From the NCBI GenBank assembly GCA_009746045.1, contig RPFO01000348.1, forward strand, positions 1,243,801 through 1,307,800: a DNA stretch of 64,000 bases. Direction: 5' to 3'. This document shows positions 31,775-40,907 of this stretch, in pieces. The notes beneath the pieces were generated by a model, which was given only the letters and a program-made list of their open reading frames with translations, ran no database searches and was not told the DNA's origin. The translations under genes were made by a program, and so were the position numbers. Source of the stretch: Mesostigma viride. Its lineage: Eukaryota; Streptophyta; Mesostigmatophyceae; Mesostigmatales; Mesostigmataceae. Within the stretch, counting starts at the first letter, position 1, and the number at the start of each line of letters is the position of its first letter.

Positions 31775-32345
31775 CTAGTCACTGTCACTATCACTGCCAT
31801 TGTCACAGTCCTCTCCACAGCAAACTGGGCAGAACCAGGCCCCTTTGGGCACGCTAGGCAGCAGGGGGATCGTGCAGCTCAGATGGAGGCCTCCTTCGCA
31901 CCCGGATGAGCTGCACAGCAGAAAGGGGGCATCGTCGGGTGCGTCAGTCTTAGAGCAGCGCAAGCAAGGAATGTGGGCAGTGTCACACTCATCCTCATCA
32001 CCCTGCCCCCCAGTGGCAGCCCCCACCCACCCCATAGAACACCGCCTTGCTGTATGGGTGCTGGCCACGCTGCTTGTCCTTCTTGGCATCATCCCAGTGG
32101 TGGCCACGCTTTGTGCTATTGGCCTTTGCAGCCCCGGCCTTGAACTCTAGCGTCCGTTTCACCACCTGCTGGCGCTTCCTCTTGTTCCTCAGCTCATCCA
32201 GCTGTGCAAGGGCAGCGGGGGAGGTGTCTACACCCACAAGCAAACAGCTAGGCACCTCATCTGCCCTTACCTGCCCTCGGCATGGCCAACCTTGCAAGCG
32301 CAAGCATAGCAACACGATCGCTAGGCATACATGCCAAGAGAGCAT
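31775..32345 (-). CDS. PHD-finger protein, C-terminal part, probably frame-broken or spliced
   Basis: Minus strand. The last about 70 residues, ending at the TAG at 31775, hold a C4HC3 PHD finger: CLRC, then CSSSGC, HLSC and WFCPVC in the right order, followed by an acidic SDSDSD tail. PHD fingers read histone H3 tails. Upstream, an open stretch to 32345 in another frame reads as charged nuclear-type protein (QLDELRNKRKRQQVVKRTLE). The two parts meet near 32030, either through a frame break or through an unusually small intron (GTGGGTGG ... GGCAG, about 28 bases). No N-terminal exon could be identified upstream, so this may be a gene fragment. Confidence 0.5.
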
Positions 32346-33917
32346 ACACTATACTCAACCCAAGGTTACCTTGTAAACTTCATGATTAGAACTCGGCAAA
32401 TCTATGACCAAAAGCACATATAAATAACTATTACACACTGATGACGACACATGCTCAAGGTTGGGGGTCACTGTGACACGCACTGATGAGTTTCCTAGAC
32501 GACCACCGGACAGGCGCTAAGGACCACTCAGTAACCAAGTATAAACACAATTACACTTTACATGCCATCCAACATGCATCAAATACATGCTGAATATGTT
32601 ATGAAGTACACAGGGGTGGCCACACACCTCATAGCCCTTAACCGTACCTCGAGCATGGCCAGACTTATAAGCATGTGAATAGCAATAATGATGATGGCAC
32701 TAAAATGCCTTACCAGCATTTTCTATGTTTCTCCCAGGTTAGAGTGTAAGGTTTATGCCAACCAAGCTAACCAAAACAGCAACAACTCCTGAACTGCCCT
32801 ACCTGAGATGGGCAACAAACTGGAACTATGGAGGGCAAGGAACCAAGGAGATCATGGCATACAAAGCTTGCATGCAGTCAACCATGTCAACCATGGTTGG
32901 CTCAGCACATGGCAGTCTTTTCACATGATGATATCAAGGGAAAGCTCAAATAAACCAATGGTGGTAGCTATCTACATGCAGTCACACAAATGCAATATCT
33001 CCAACATAATCGTCAATCAAACACTTCCTCCCCTGCACGATAAAATGGAAAGAAACCATTGGCGGCCCTCCAGCGCATGAGCGCTGTGATGCCGCTGCGA
33101 AGAGAGGGTGCGTCACTCTCACACAACAAGAAGCGTCCATACGCACAACATCCTTGCCAGAACACGTTTTATGAAATGCCTTAAACCTTCCCGAAGAGCT
33201 ATAGGTTGCGACTGAAGCGGCCCTGATCACGACATCGACGAAAACAATCTAAAGCTGCCAGGTATTCGACAACACAACGGCAAGCGACGGCGAGCTAGCT
33301 GGCGGAAACTGCCCAAAAAGAACGCAAAAAAACTCGAACGATGAGCTCATAGAAGAAAGCACTGATAGCAGATAACATTCGCGACAAATCTGTACCTCGC
33401 CCTCGTAAATCCCTCGCCCAGGCGCGCAACAACAGCGGTTATTCCATGGACAGGTCAGACACACACTGCGCAGGTCTGAACAATTACTTACCGATAAAGG
33501 CCGAAAATCTGGCAAAAAGCACCAGCTCGGTTTAGAATTCGATGCAACCGATATTAACGCCTGCTTCACGGTCAGAACAACCCCCAAAACTGCGAATTCA
33601 CTGCCGCTATCACGAATTCTATTTTATTCCGCGCGACCAAAAAATGCAGTTTACCCCCCATGCCGATGGCAGTAAAAGAAAGCAGCGATATTGTAAACCA
33701 GCTACTTGCCGCCACAACCCAACATCATTAAATCATCGTCTTCAACATTCGAGCATTTGTTTTGCGTTTCTCTAGCCCTACATTGCTAGTTTCGCCTAAA
33801 CGCAGTCGCCATGGCCACTTCCGCAAGGGGTGCGCGCACCGTGCACCCACTTTTCACTTCACGGCGGTACCGCGAATTTTTTTGGCGCCAAAAAATTCGG
33901 CGGGCGCACGTCCCCTT
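32346..33917. other. No gene supported in about 1.6 kb
   Basis: May contain 5' exons of the PHD-finger gene on the minus strand (a Cys-containing frame at 33249-33587 and another at 32982-33230), but no motif or splice-phase agreement supports them. Confidence 0.3.
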
Positions 33918-34240
33918 AATTAAGAATTTAGCCATGCTATGCCATGCAGAGAGATGCTCTCTGTCGAGAAGCCATGTCCTAGCTCTTGTATAGCCATGAT
34001 GATCTTCCCCCACATAACATACTCCCCCTTAGCTGGGCATAGTGCATGTGAAGATTATGAGGGTGCAGGTGCCCTGGTGCACCTAGAGCAAGGCCGGGTC
34101 GCTTACATTCCCACCCTTGCAGGAAGTAGCCCAGAATGTATTAAAAGCCATACGCCCCTTCTCAGGGCTATGTGCTACATGTACTCCCAACGGAGTTACA
34201 TGTTTCTAATTAATTAATTAATTAATTAATTAATTAATGT
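33918..34240 (+). mobile_element. LINE 3' end of the ORF1-only family, TTAA-type tail
   Basis: Plus-strand 3' untranslated region like that of the 40908-42889 element (shared block CCATGCAGAGAGATGCTCTC and the block around GGTGCACCTAGAGCAA). It ends in TGCTACATGTACTCCCAACG, GGAGTTACATG and about eight TAAT units. 5'-truncated. Confidence 0.75.
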
Positions 34241-34282
34241 TACCACACAGATTAAAACACTCGATGCGGGAAGACTTAATGC

Positions 34283-34340
34283 GGATTTGGTACTAGATAA
34301 ATCATTCGAGATCTGTGTGTAGGAGTACTACACACGTGTC
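34283..34340 (-). mobile_element. 5' fragment of SINE family A
   Basis: 58 bases match, with one difference, the reverse complement of the first 58 bases of the full SINE-A copy at 38819. Includes the small hairpin GTGTGTAG/CTACACAC. Confidence 0.6.
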
Positions 34341-34427
34341 TGCACTCGAGACTTGTTCAGTCTAGCGTGAGACGGGCTGAACACGGCTGGAACCTTCTTG
34401 AGAAGGGGGCGTAGCCATGATTGTATA

Positions 34428-35607
34428 AATTAAATTAAATTAAATTATAACATGCCTCCGTGGGGAGGTCATGTAGCACATATTTCATGATGGATGGGGT
34501 GGAGGAAGCCGCGTGATCGAACTATCCTAACTCTATCTAGAAAATCCTAACTACACTACTCAGCAAAACGCCTCCTCCGCTTGGGGGGAGGTGGCTTGCC
34601 CACAGGGTCGGGCGTGTGCGCCTTGAAAATCTTATTCCACCGCGTCTTGTCCTGCATGGCAGTCCAAAGACGGGAGAGAGAGTGGATGCGGTGCTCAAAC
34701 TGGGCTGGGACCACTAGGTCGTCCAGCAACATCTGAACGTAGTTGGTGACAGGTTTCCCTACCCTTTTGGGGATGTCCACGGGGCCAGGCCAGGTCAGAA
34801 TGTGCCGCCCTGGCTGTCCAAGCCGCTGGGGGCCGGCCAGACCAAGGGTGGTGTCGACCTGGCTGGTGCGGGCAAGGTGTCCTACAAATGCTATCCTACG
34901 CTGCCTAATCTCGTCCGAAACACGAGGCATGCCATGATACAAAGACTCTGATGACGGACGCTCGGAAAAACCTACATTAAGGACCTGCCGGAGCATCCTG
35001 TAAACTGTGCCGTCGAGCCGAGCTGCCAGTTTGGGTGGGAGGGTCCACGCCTCGGCGCCATACGTGAGCACCGTGAGGACGAGGACCTTGAAGAGCATGC
35101 GCTTGCGGTGCCCGTCCAGGCCCTTCGAGCGCCAGTAGGGTGTGAGCGAACGGAGCTTGGCCCAGGCAAGGCCGATGCGGGTGTCCACATCGTCGGCGGT
35201 GTCAGGAAGCCAGCTCCCCAACAGCTTGAAGCGGTCGCGGAACGGGACCTCCGTCCCGTCGAGCAGGCGCGGCAGCGGTGGTTTACTGGATGCCCCTATC
35301 GCCATCGCCTCAGTTTTGACACTAATCTCCAGCCCCACCGCCCGCGCCTCCAGGCCCAGGCAGTCCAGCCAGGTCTGAATGTGCTCGGGGCTCTCGATGA
35401 GGGTGGTATCATCCGCATAAATCAGGTCGGCAAGGCGGTAACCAGGTCTAACCCCGCCGTGCTCTTTCACGTCAAGGATGTCCAAGCCTGGCTCGAACCC
35501 CTTAAGAGCAGTAAAGCGCGCACGTGCCCGGCGCATGACGTGATCCACGACAATAATGAACAGGTATGGCGACAGGACACAACCTTGCCACACCCCGTGG
35601 TGAAGGG
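34428..35607 (-). mobile_element. 5'-truncated LINE insertion with reverse-transcriptase domain and 11-bp target-site duplication
   Basis: Minus strand, 1180 bases between two copies of ATGATTGTATA (34417-34427 and 35608-35618). The coding part, to the stop at 34556, is about 340 aa of a non-LTR reverse transcriptase. It has the catalytic YADD box at about 35408-35419, preceded by the family's GCVLSPYLF motif and followed by thumb-type sequence and a short C-terminus. The N-terminal fingers and any endonuclease are absent. The 3' end is TGCTACATGACC, a stem-loop (CCTCC/GGAGG) and four TTTAA units. A dead-on-arrival copy of an RT-bearing LINE. Confidence 0.85.
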
Positions 35608-35790
35608 ATGATTGTATAGCCATGATGATATTCCCCCACATGACATGCTCCCCCTTAGCTGGGCATAGCGTGATAGATCATGAGGGTGCAGGTGCCCTGG
35701 TGCACCTAGAGCAAGGGTAGCTTACATTCCCACCCTTGCAGGAAGTAGCCTAGAATGTATTATAGGCCATATGCCCCTTCTCAGGGATAT
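35608..35790 (+). mobile_element. LINE 3' untranslated fragment (ORF1-only family)
   Basis: Plus-strand block sharing GGTGCACCTAGAGCAAGG and the CATATGCCCCTTCTC motif with the termini at 33918 and 38350. It is cut before the stem-loop. The RT insertion at 34428-35607 landed at its left edge. Confidence 0.6.
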
Positions 35791-36296
35791 TAAAAATTAA
35801 ATTAAATTATAACATGCCTCCGTTGGGGGGTCATGTAGCACATATTCCTTGATGGGTGGTGGAAAGTGGAGAGCCGCGTAATCGAACTATCCTAACGCTA
35901 AGAGCTCTACCTAGTCTAGAAAATCCTAACTGCCCTACTCGTCAAAACGCCTCCTCCTCTTGGGGGGAGGGGGCTTGCCCACAGGGTCGGGCGTGTGAGC
36001 CTTGACAATCTTCTGCCACCGCGTCTTATTCTGCATGGCAGTCCAAAGAAGGGAGAGAGAGTGGATGCGGTATTCAAACTGGGCTGCCAGGGACCAGTAG
36101 GTCATCCAGCAGCACCTGTACGTAGTACGTGACATGTTTCCCTACCCTTTTGGGAATGTCCTTGGGGCCAGGCCAGGTCAGAATATGTGCCGCCCTGGCT
36201 GGCCAAGCCGCTGGGGGCCTGCCAGACCAAGGGCGGTGTCGACCTGGCTAGTGCGAGCAACTTAGGTGTCCTACAAATGCTATCCTACGCTGTCTA
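35791..36296 (-). mobile_element. LINE RT 3' fragment, pseudogene
   Basis: Minus strand. C-terminal RT residues (TAMQNKTRWQKIVKAHTPDP and stop at 35935) plus upstream sequence with small indels relative to 34556-35607. The 3' end stem-loop at about 35810-35845 and a degenerate TTTAA tail. Confidence 0.7.
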
Positions 36297-36304
36297 ATCT
36301 CAGG

Positions 36305-36524
36305 GATATTAAAAATTAAAATTAAATTATGACATGCCTCCGTTGGGAGATCATGTAGCACATAATCTCAGGGATATGGGCTACAGATATACTCCCAACG
36401 GAGTTATGTTTCTAATTAATTAATTAACCAGCGCATGCCAGAAAGCCATATGCCCCTTCTCTGGGCTATTAATTAATTAATTAATTATAGGAACATAACT
36501 CCGGTGGGAGTATATGTAGCACAT
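36305..36524. mobile_element. Three clustered LINE 3' termini in alternating orientation
   Basis: Minus terminus with AATTAAAATTAAATT tail and GACATGCCTCCG at 36310-36362. Plus terminus with TATACTCCCAACGGAG and TAAT tail at 36375-36430. Minus terminus with TTAATTAATTAATTATAGGA and CATAACTCCGGTGGGAG at 36467-36524. All lack coding sequence. Confidence 0.6.
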
Positions 36525-36696
36525 AGCGCCCAGAGAAGCGGCCACGAGCCGCGAGCCACGAGGTACTCCATGGCTGACGGCGGAGCTCATAACTTTCACG
36601 TTTGAGCACCGAATTTAGTCGTGAATATCACAATCGCTTCGTCTTTCTAAGACGCACATGCTGATATAATTTTCCGACGCTATTACGCAATATACG

Positions 36697-38086
36697 ATGA
36701 GCAAACGCTTATCGACGCAACGCAGCCTGACGGCTGCGCTCGGCAATGAAAATACGTCTGCAGCTCCGGCTGCAGCTTCGCCCTCAGGCCCGGCAGGCAG
36801 TGATGACACTAGTCGCGCACTGGTGGTCGTCCAGCACCCTCCCGGGCTTCCTGCCTCGCCTTCAGCCTCGCCCGAGCCCAAACGCAGTCGCCCCGAACCT
36901 AGCTGGTCTGAGACCGACTTTGACGTTGATGAGTTATTTTCCACCTTCGACGTCCGCAGACCTGGCTATTTCGACAGGCAACACATCCGGATGCTGGAGC
37001 TCCTGTTTTATGGGTCGTATGCCTCCCTTCTTGACCTGTGCCAACGCCTCCAACGCCACAAATGCTTCCGCAGCCAGTCTGACGGCCAGTTTCAGCTCCG
37101 CTCAGCTGACCTGTCTGGCTGGTCGCGACCGCGCCTTCAGCTTGCCGCCCTCTTTTCCATCCTTCAACGCTCTTCCGCGGACCTCTGGCAACCCGTCCCC
37201 TTGACCGAATTCGCCCTCCTCCGCCTCCTCTCACAGCATGTGACGCCCCTTGCTTGCGAAATGGAAGCTTTGGGTCGTAAGATGGCTGCTGAGCTCCCCA
37301 AAATCCCCACCGCCACCGCCACCGCCACCGCCACCGCCACCCTCCTCGCCTCCACCCCCCCCCCCCCTCCGACTCCATCACCGCCCAGCTCCGCGACATC
37401 GACCAGCGTCTTAAGGACAACGCCATCGCTATCGAGGTTCTGCAGAACACCGCAGGCCTCACCGCCCAGGCGGTGAAGGACATTGCCGCCAAGCCAGCCC
37501 CGGCTGGCAGTGGCCGGCGATGCTCCTCCCATCACCACCTGGGCGGACATGCTTAAGCAACACACCACCTCCACCACCTCCGCCGTCGCAGCCCAGCTTC
37601 AACGGCAGACGCTTGACCTCCGCGAGGAGGCCGAGCTCGCCAAGCGCAGCCTCAACGTCATTGTCAAGAACTTCGACATGGAGGAAGGTGAGAATTCCGA
37701 GAAGCTTACGCGTGCGTTTGAGAGAGAAATCCTTGGTCGCATGGGTCTTAACGGTGAGATCGACCTGGTCGCCCACCGCCTTCCCCGCGCGCGGGGTAAG
37801 GCAGGGGCGCCCCCGCTCCTTCTCACCTTTAATAAGACCCCGGCGGACAAGATTTCTTTTCTCCGACGCCGCAAGCGGCTCGAGAAGACTCTCTTCACCA
37901 TTGACGACGACTTGACCCTGGCGCAGCAACAACGGCGACGGGAGCTATGGCCGACCTACCTCCAGCTCCGGCAGACCAACTGAGGCGGGGCAGCCGGTGT
38001 ACTGGAAGGGGGCGGCCATCTACGTCGGCCACAAGCCCTGGCAGGCGACCCCCGCGGCCCCCGCGACTCCAGACGCCCCAGCTTAG
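36697..38086 (+). pseudogene. LINE ORF1 protein pseudogene (ORF1-only element)
   Basis: Homologous along its length to the intact 448-aa ORF1 at 41351-42697. Breaks: one in the C-homopolymer at about 37358-37368, a second near 37510, a third near 37975. Conserved parts are the MSKRLSTQRSLTAALGNENT start, the RLPRARGKAGAPPLLLTF segment and the DDDLTLAQQQRRRELWPTYL block. Confidence 0.8.
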
Positions 38087-38492
38087 GGGAATACAGCAGT
38101 AGTAGTGTAGAATAGATAGACCGTGGCCATGTACATGTACGCCTCCTACAGGCACTATACCAGCTGAGCCACAAGCAATATCTAATCATGTACATGTGTG
38201 CCTATGATGTGCCACACTCCAGATGATGCCTAGTTTTATTTAGTTATGTTGTGCCCATGCAGGGAGTAACTCTCTGCTGAGACGCCACAGTGCCCTAGCA
38301 TTTTGTATAGCTGTGCTGATCTTCCCGCCCATGACAGGCTCCCCCTTCGCTGGGCATAGCTTGAAGATCATGGGGATGCAAGTGCCCTGGTGCATCTAGA
38401 GCAAGGGTCCTTTACATCCCCACCCTTGCAGGAAGTAGCTTAGGATGTATGATAGGCCATATGCCCTCTCTCAAGGGCTATGTGCTACATAT

Positions 38493-38725
38493 CAAAGAGA
38501 CAACCAGCGCAGGCCAGAAATCGGGAGAATCCCGGGACCATGGTAGCTCGAGCCTGCCGTTATCTTTTCCGCGTTTTCGAGTCGTTCAGGATGATGAAGA
38601 TGAATGGTGATGGAAATGTGTATCCTTGTGCATTGAAATTATGGCTGGCTTACGTGTGGAGCGACTAGATGACCTAGACGGTGGGGCCGGAAACAGCATG
38701 CTTGATCAGGGCGTGTGTTTCTAGC
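38493..38725. mobile_element. SINE family B insertion, 8-bp target-site duplication
   Basis: 233 bases between CTACATAT at 38485-38492 and 38726-38733, inserted into the 3' end of the ORF1-only LINE. Nearly identical, in reverse orientation, to 39339-39575. It has no coding capacity and no poly(A). Weak A-box-like (CAGCGCAGGCC) and B-box-like (AGCTCGAGCCT) motifs lie in the first 70 bases. Confidence 0.8.
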
Positions 38726-38818
38726 CTACATATACTCCCAACGGAGTTATGTTACAATTCAATTCAATTCAATTCAATAGCGCCCAGAGAAGGGCCCAGA
38801 GAAGGGGCATATGGCCTA

Positions 38819-39104
38819 GACACGTGTGTAGTACTCCTACACACAGATCTCGAGTGATTTATCTAGTACCAAATCCGAAAGGCTTGCATCACTCCCCGGA
38901 CAGGAGAAATTTTGCGGATGACTGTAGGTGTAAGTTGGCGATGCCATGGTAACCGGAGACGTCCGTCCTATTGTCAGCAAAATTTGGTGCGAGAGGTCCC
39001 CAGTTCGATTCAGGTCGGATTCATTTGTAGATCGCGTTTTCCGCGTTTTCCGCGGCCCGGCACTGAACGCAAAGGTTTTCACCTTTGCGGAGTGTCTGAT
39101 CAGA
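38819..39104 (+). mobile_element. SINE family A, longest copy, 10-bp target-site duplication
   Basis: 286 bases between ATATGGCCTA at 38809-38818 and 39105-39114. Sense strand: a 5' hairpin region, a central tRNA-like segment with a B-box (AGTTCGATTC at about 39002), and a 3' end with the stem-loop GCAAAGGT-TTTC-ACCTTTGC followed by CTGATCAGAA. The segment around GCGAGAGGTCCCCAGTTCGA resembles the T-arm side of tRNA-Asp, suggesting a tRNA-Asp origin. Confidence 0.8.
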
Positions 39105-39114
39105 ATATGGCCTA

Positions 39115-39223
39115 TCATACATTCTAAGCTACTTCCTGCAAGGGTGGGTCTCTGGGCTATGTGCTACATATACTCCCAACGGAGTTATGTTCCTAATTAA
39201 TTAATTAATTAATTAATTAATTA
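39115..39223. mobile_element. Head-to-head LINE 3' untranslated fragments ending in a TTAA-type tail
   Basis: 39105-39147 continues a minus-oriented 3' untranslated block that also lies left of the SINE (38793-38808). 39148-39223 is a plus-oriented 3' terminus with TATACTCCCAACGGAG and about seven TAAT units. Confidence 0.55.
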
Positions 39224-39338
39224 CATTGTCGTCAGAAAGCAACAAACGTGAAAACGCTAGCTGCCCAAATCTGAGATTCCGCGAAACACAGAAAGTAAGA
39301 AAGCCTAGTAGCTACCAGCAAGGAATCGAACATAGGAC

Positions 39339-39575
39339 AGTTAGGCTCCAAACACACGCCCTGATCAAGCATGCTGTTTCCGGCCCCACCGTCTAGGTCA
39401 TCTAGTCGCTCTACACGTAAGCCAGCCATAATTTCAATGCACACGGATACACATTTCCATCACCATTCATCTTCATCATCCTGAACGACTCGAAAACGCG
39501 GAAAAGATAACGGCAGGCTCGAGCTACCATGGTCCGGATTCTCCCGATTTCTGGCCTGCGCTGGTTGTCTCCTTG
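39339..39575. mobile_element. SINE family B insertion nested in SINE C, 7-bp target-site duplication
   Basis: 237 bases between ATAGGAC at 39332-39338 and 39576-39582. Inverted relative to the copy at 38493-38725. Confidence 0.85.
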
Positions 39576-39694
39576 ATAGGACCTTTGGCATGATTTCGCG
39601 GCTGTGTGAGTCTCCCGATCCGAAGGCATCTCACTTTACGTTTCGAAACAGCCCAACTGCGAAAAACCTTTTTACCGGAGAGGGGTGCCAATAT

Positions 39695-39955
39695 TCTGAT
39701 CAGGCACTCCGCAAAGGTGAAAACCATTTGCGTTCAGTGCCGGGCCGCGGAAAACGCGGAAAAACGCGATCTGCAAATGAATCCGACCGGAATCGAATTG
39801 GGGACCTCTCGCACCAACTTTCGCTGACTATAGGACGGACGTCTCCGGTTACCATGGCATCGCCAACTTAATGCACCTACAGTCATCCGCAAAAGTTCTC
39901 CTTTCCGGGGAGTGATGCAAGCCTTTCGGATTTGGTACTAGATAAATCATTCGAG
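39695..39955 (-). mobile_element. SINE family A insertion nested in SINE C, 7-bp target-site duplication
   Basis: 261 bases between CCAATAT at 39688-39694 and 39956-39962. Minus strand; slightly 5'-truncated relative to the copy at 38819-39104, with the same 3' stem-loop. B-box GATTCCGGTC type. Confidence 0.85.
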
Positions 39956-40100
39956 CCAATATGTCCGATATTGCTGAATCTATAGATGATGACTCACCAC
40001 TAGACCTAAGTGCGCAGGAGTACTACGCGCGGACCTGGATAACAATGTTCAGAGCGAGACCTAGACGGTTTAGCTAGAAACCAGAACTCTACACAGATAT

Positions 40101-40328
40101 TCTGATCAGACACTCCGCAAAGGTGAAAACCTTTGCGTTCAGTGCCGGGCCGCGGAAAACGCGGAAAAACGCGATCTGCGAATGAATCCGACCGGAATCG
40201 AACTGGGGACCTCTCGCACCAATTTTGCTGACTATAGGACGGACGTCTCCGGTTACCATGGCATCGCCAACTTACACCTACAGTCATCCGCAAAAGTTCT
40301 CCTGTCCGGGGAGTGATGCAACCCTAAA
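40101..40328 (-). mobile_element. SINE family A insertion, 8-bp target-site duplication
   Basis: 228 bases between ACAGATAT at 40093-40100 and 40329-40336. Minus strand, further truncated at the 5' end (starts at the GGTTGCATCACTCCC block). Confidence 0.85.
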
Positions 40329-40336
40329 ACAGATAT

Positions 40337-40897
40337 CTCTAGATCTCTGACAGTGCATTTATGGAGCCACACCCGCCCCTTTCGATTCTTCACTTGGCCA
40401 GGAAAGGGGGCGGGCACGTACCATACTGGGCACGACCAGCACACAGCCGACCCCCTCTACAACAGTATTCTGATTTTCTGATTACAATAGTATAGTCCAA
40501 TGTAGCGCAAGCACCGTAGATGGTGTAGACCTGTGACGGAGGGTAGAGCTACACTGTAGGTGGCAGGCCGGCCTCCTTTGAGCCCACAACAAGCAACTAC
40601 TTAGTCAGGAAAAAGCTTAACAATTGTGTCATTCAAAGGTAGGTGTTCCATCCACAGTGACCTTGTGTTTAAATTTATTGAAGAAGAAACCCAAATAGGA
40701 ATCTCTGCGCACTTATCTTTAGGACAAATCAGTCTAAACCGCCTGCTGCGAGGCTGCCAGAATCCTCTTCGATACCGAGCAAGGACAGGATGCAAATCTC
40801 CAGCTATTCTCATAGCACCCACGTAAGGCTGTGTCACCACATCGACTGCATCAAGCAGACAAAAAACAAGCTTCTGCACATGCCTCATCCGCAACGC
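40337..40897. other. Unique spacer within the retroposon nest
   Basis: No recognised element or gene. A CCCCCTTTC/GAAAGGGGGC inverted motif occurs near 40377-40411. Confidence 0.35.
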
Positions 40898-40907
40898 TTC
40901 GTCATTG

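Larger units (their letters stand above)
36539..38776 (+). mobile_element. Full-length ORF1-only LINE, 16-bp target-site duplication, interrupted by a SINE
   Basis: Flanked by ATAGCGCCCAGAGAAG at 36523-36538 and 38777-38792. Contains a 5' leader of about 160 bases, a broken ORF1 (36697-38086), about 400 bases of 3' untranslated region, the stem-loop ACTCCCAACGGAGT near 38735-38750 and an AATTC-type tail. Removing the SINE-B insertion (38493-38725 plus one duplicated target) leaves about 2.0 kb, equal to the other complete copy at 40908-42889. There is no room for, and no trace of, a reverse transcriptase. Confidence 0.85.
39224..40031 (-). mobile_element. SINE family C copy interrupted by two younger SINEs
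   Basis: Pieces 39224-39338, 39576-39694 and 39956-40031 are collinear with the uninterrupted copy at 48356-48660. Minus strand carries a strong B-box-like motif (TGTTCGATTCC near 39325). SINE B sits in it with duplicated ATAGGAC, and SINE A with duplicated CCAATAT. Confidence 0.8.

Noticed and set aside
34940-34970. Hammerhead-ribozyme-like CTGATGA...GAAA
   Set aside because: Stem II would have two base pairs and the sequence lies within conserved RT coding sequence on the other strand.
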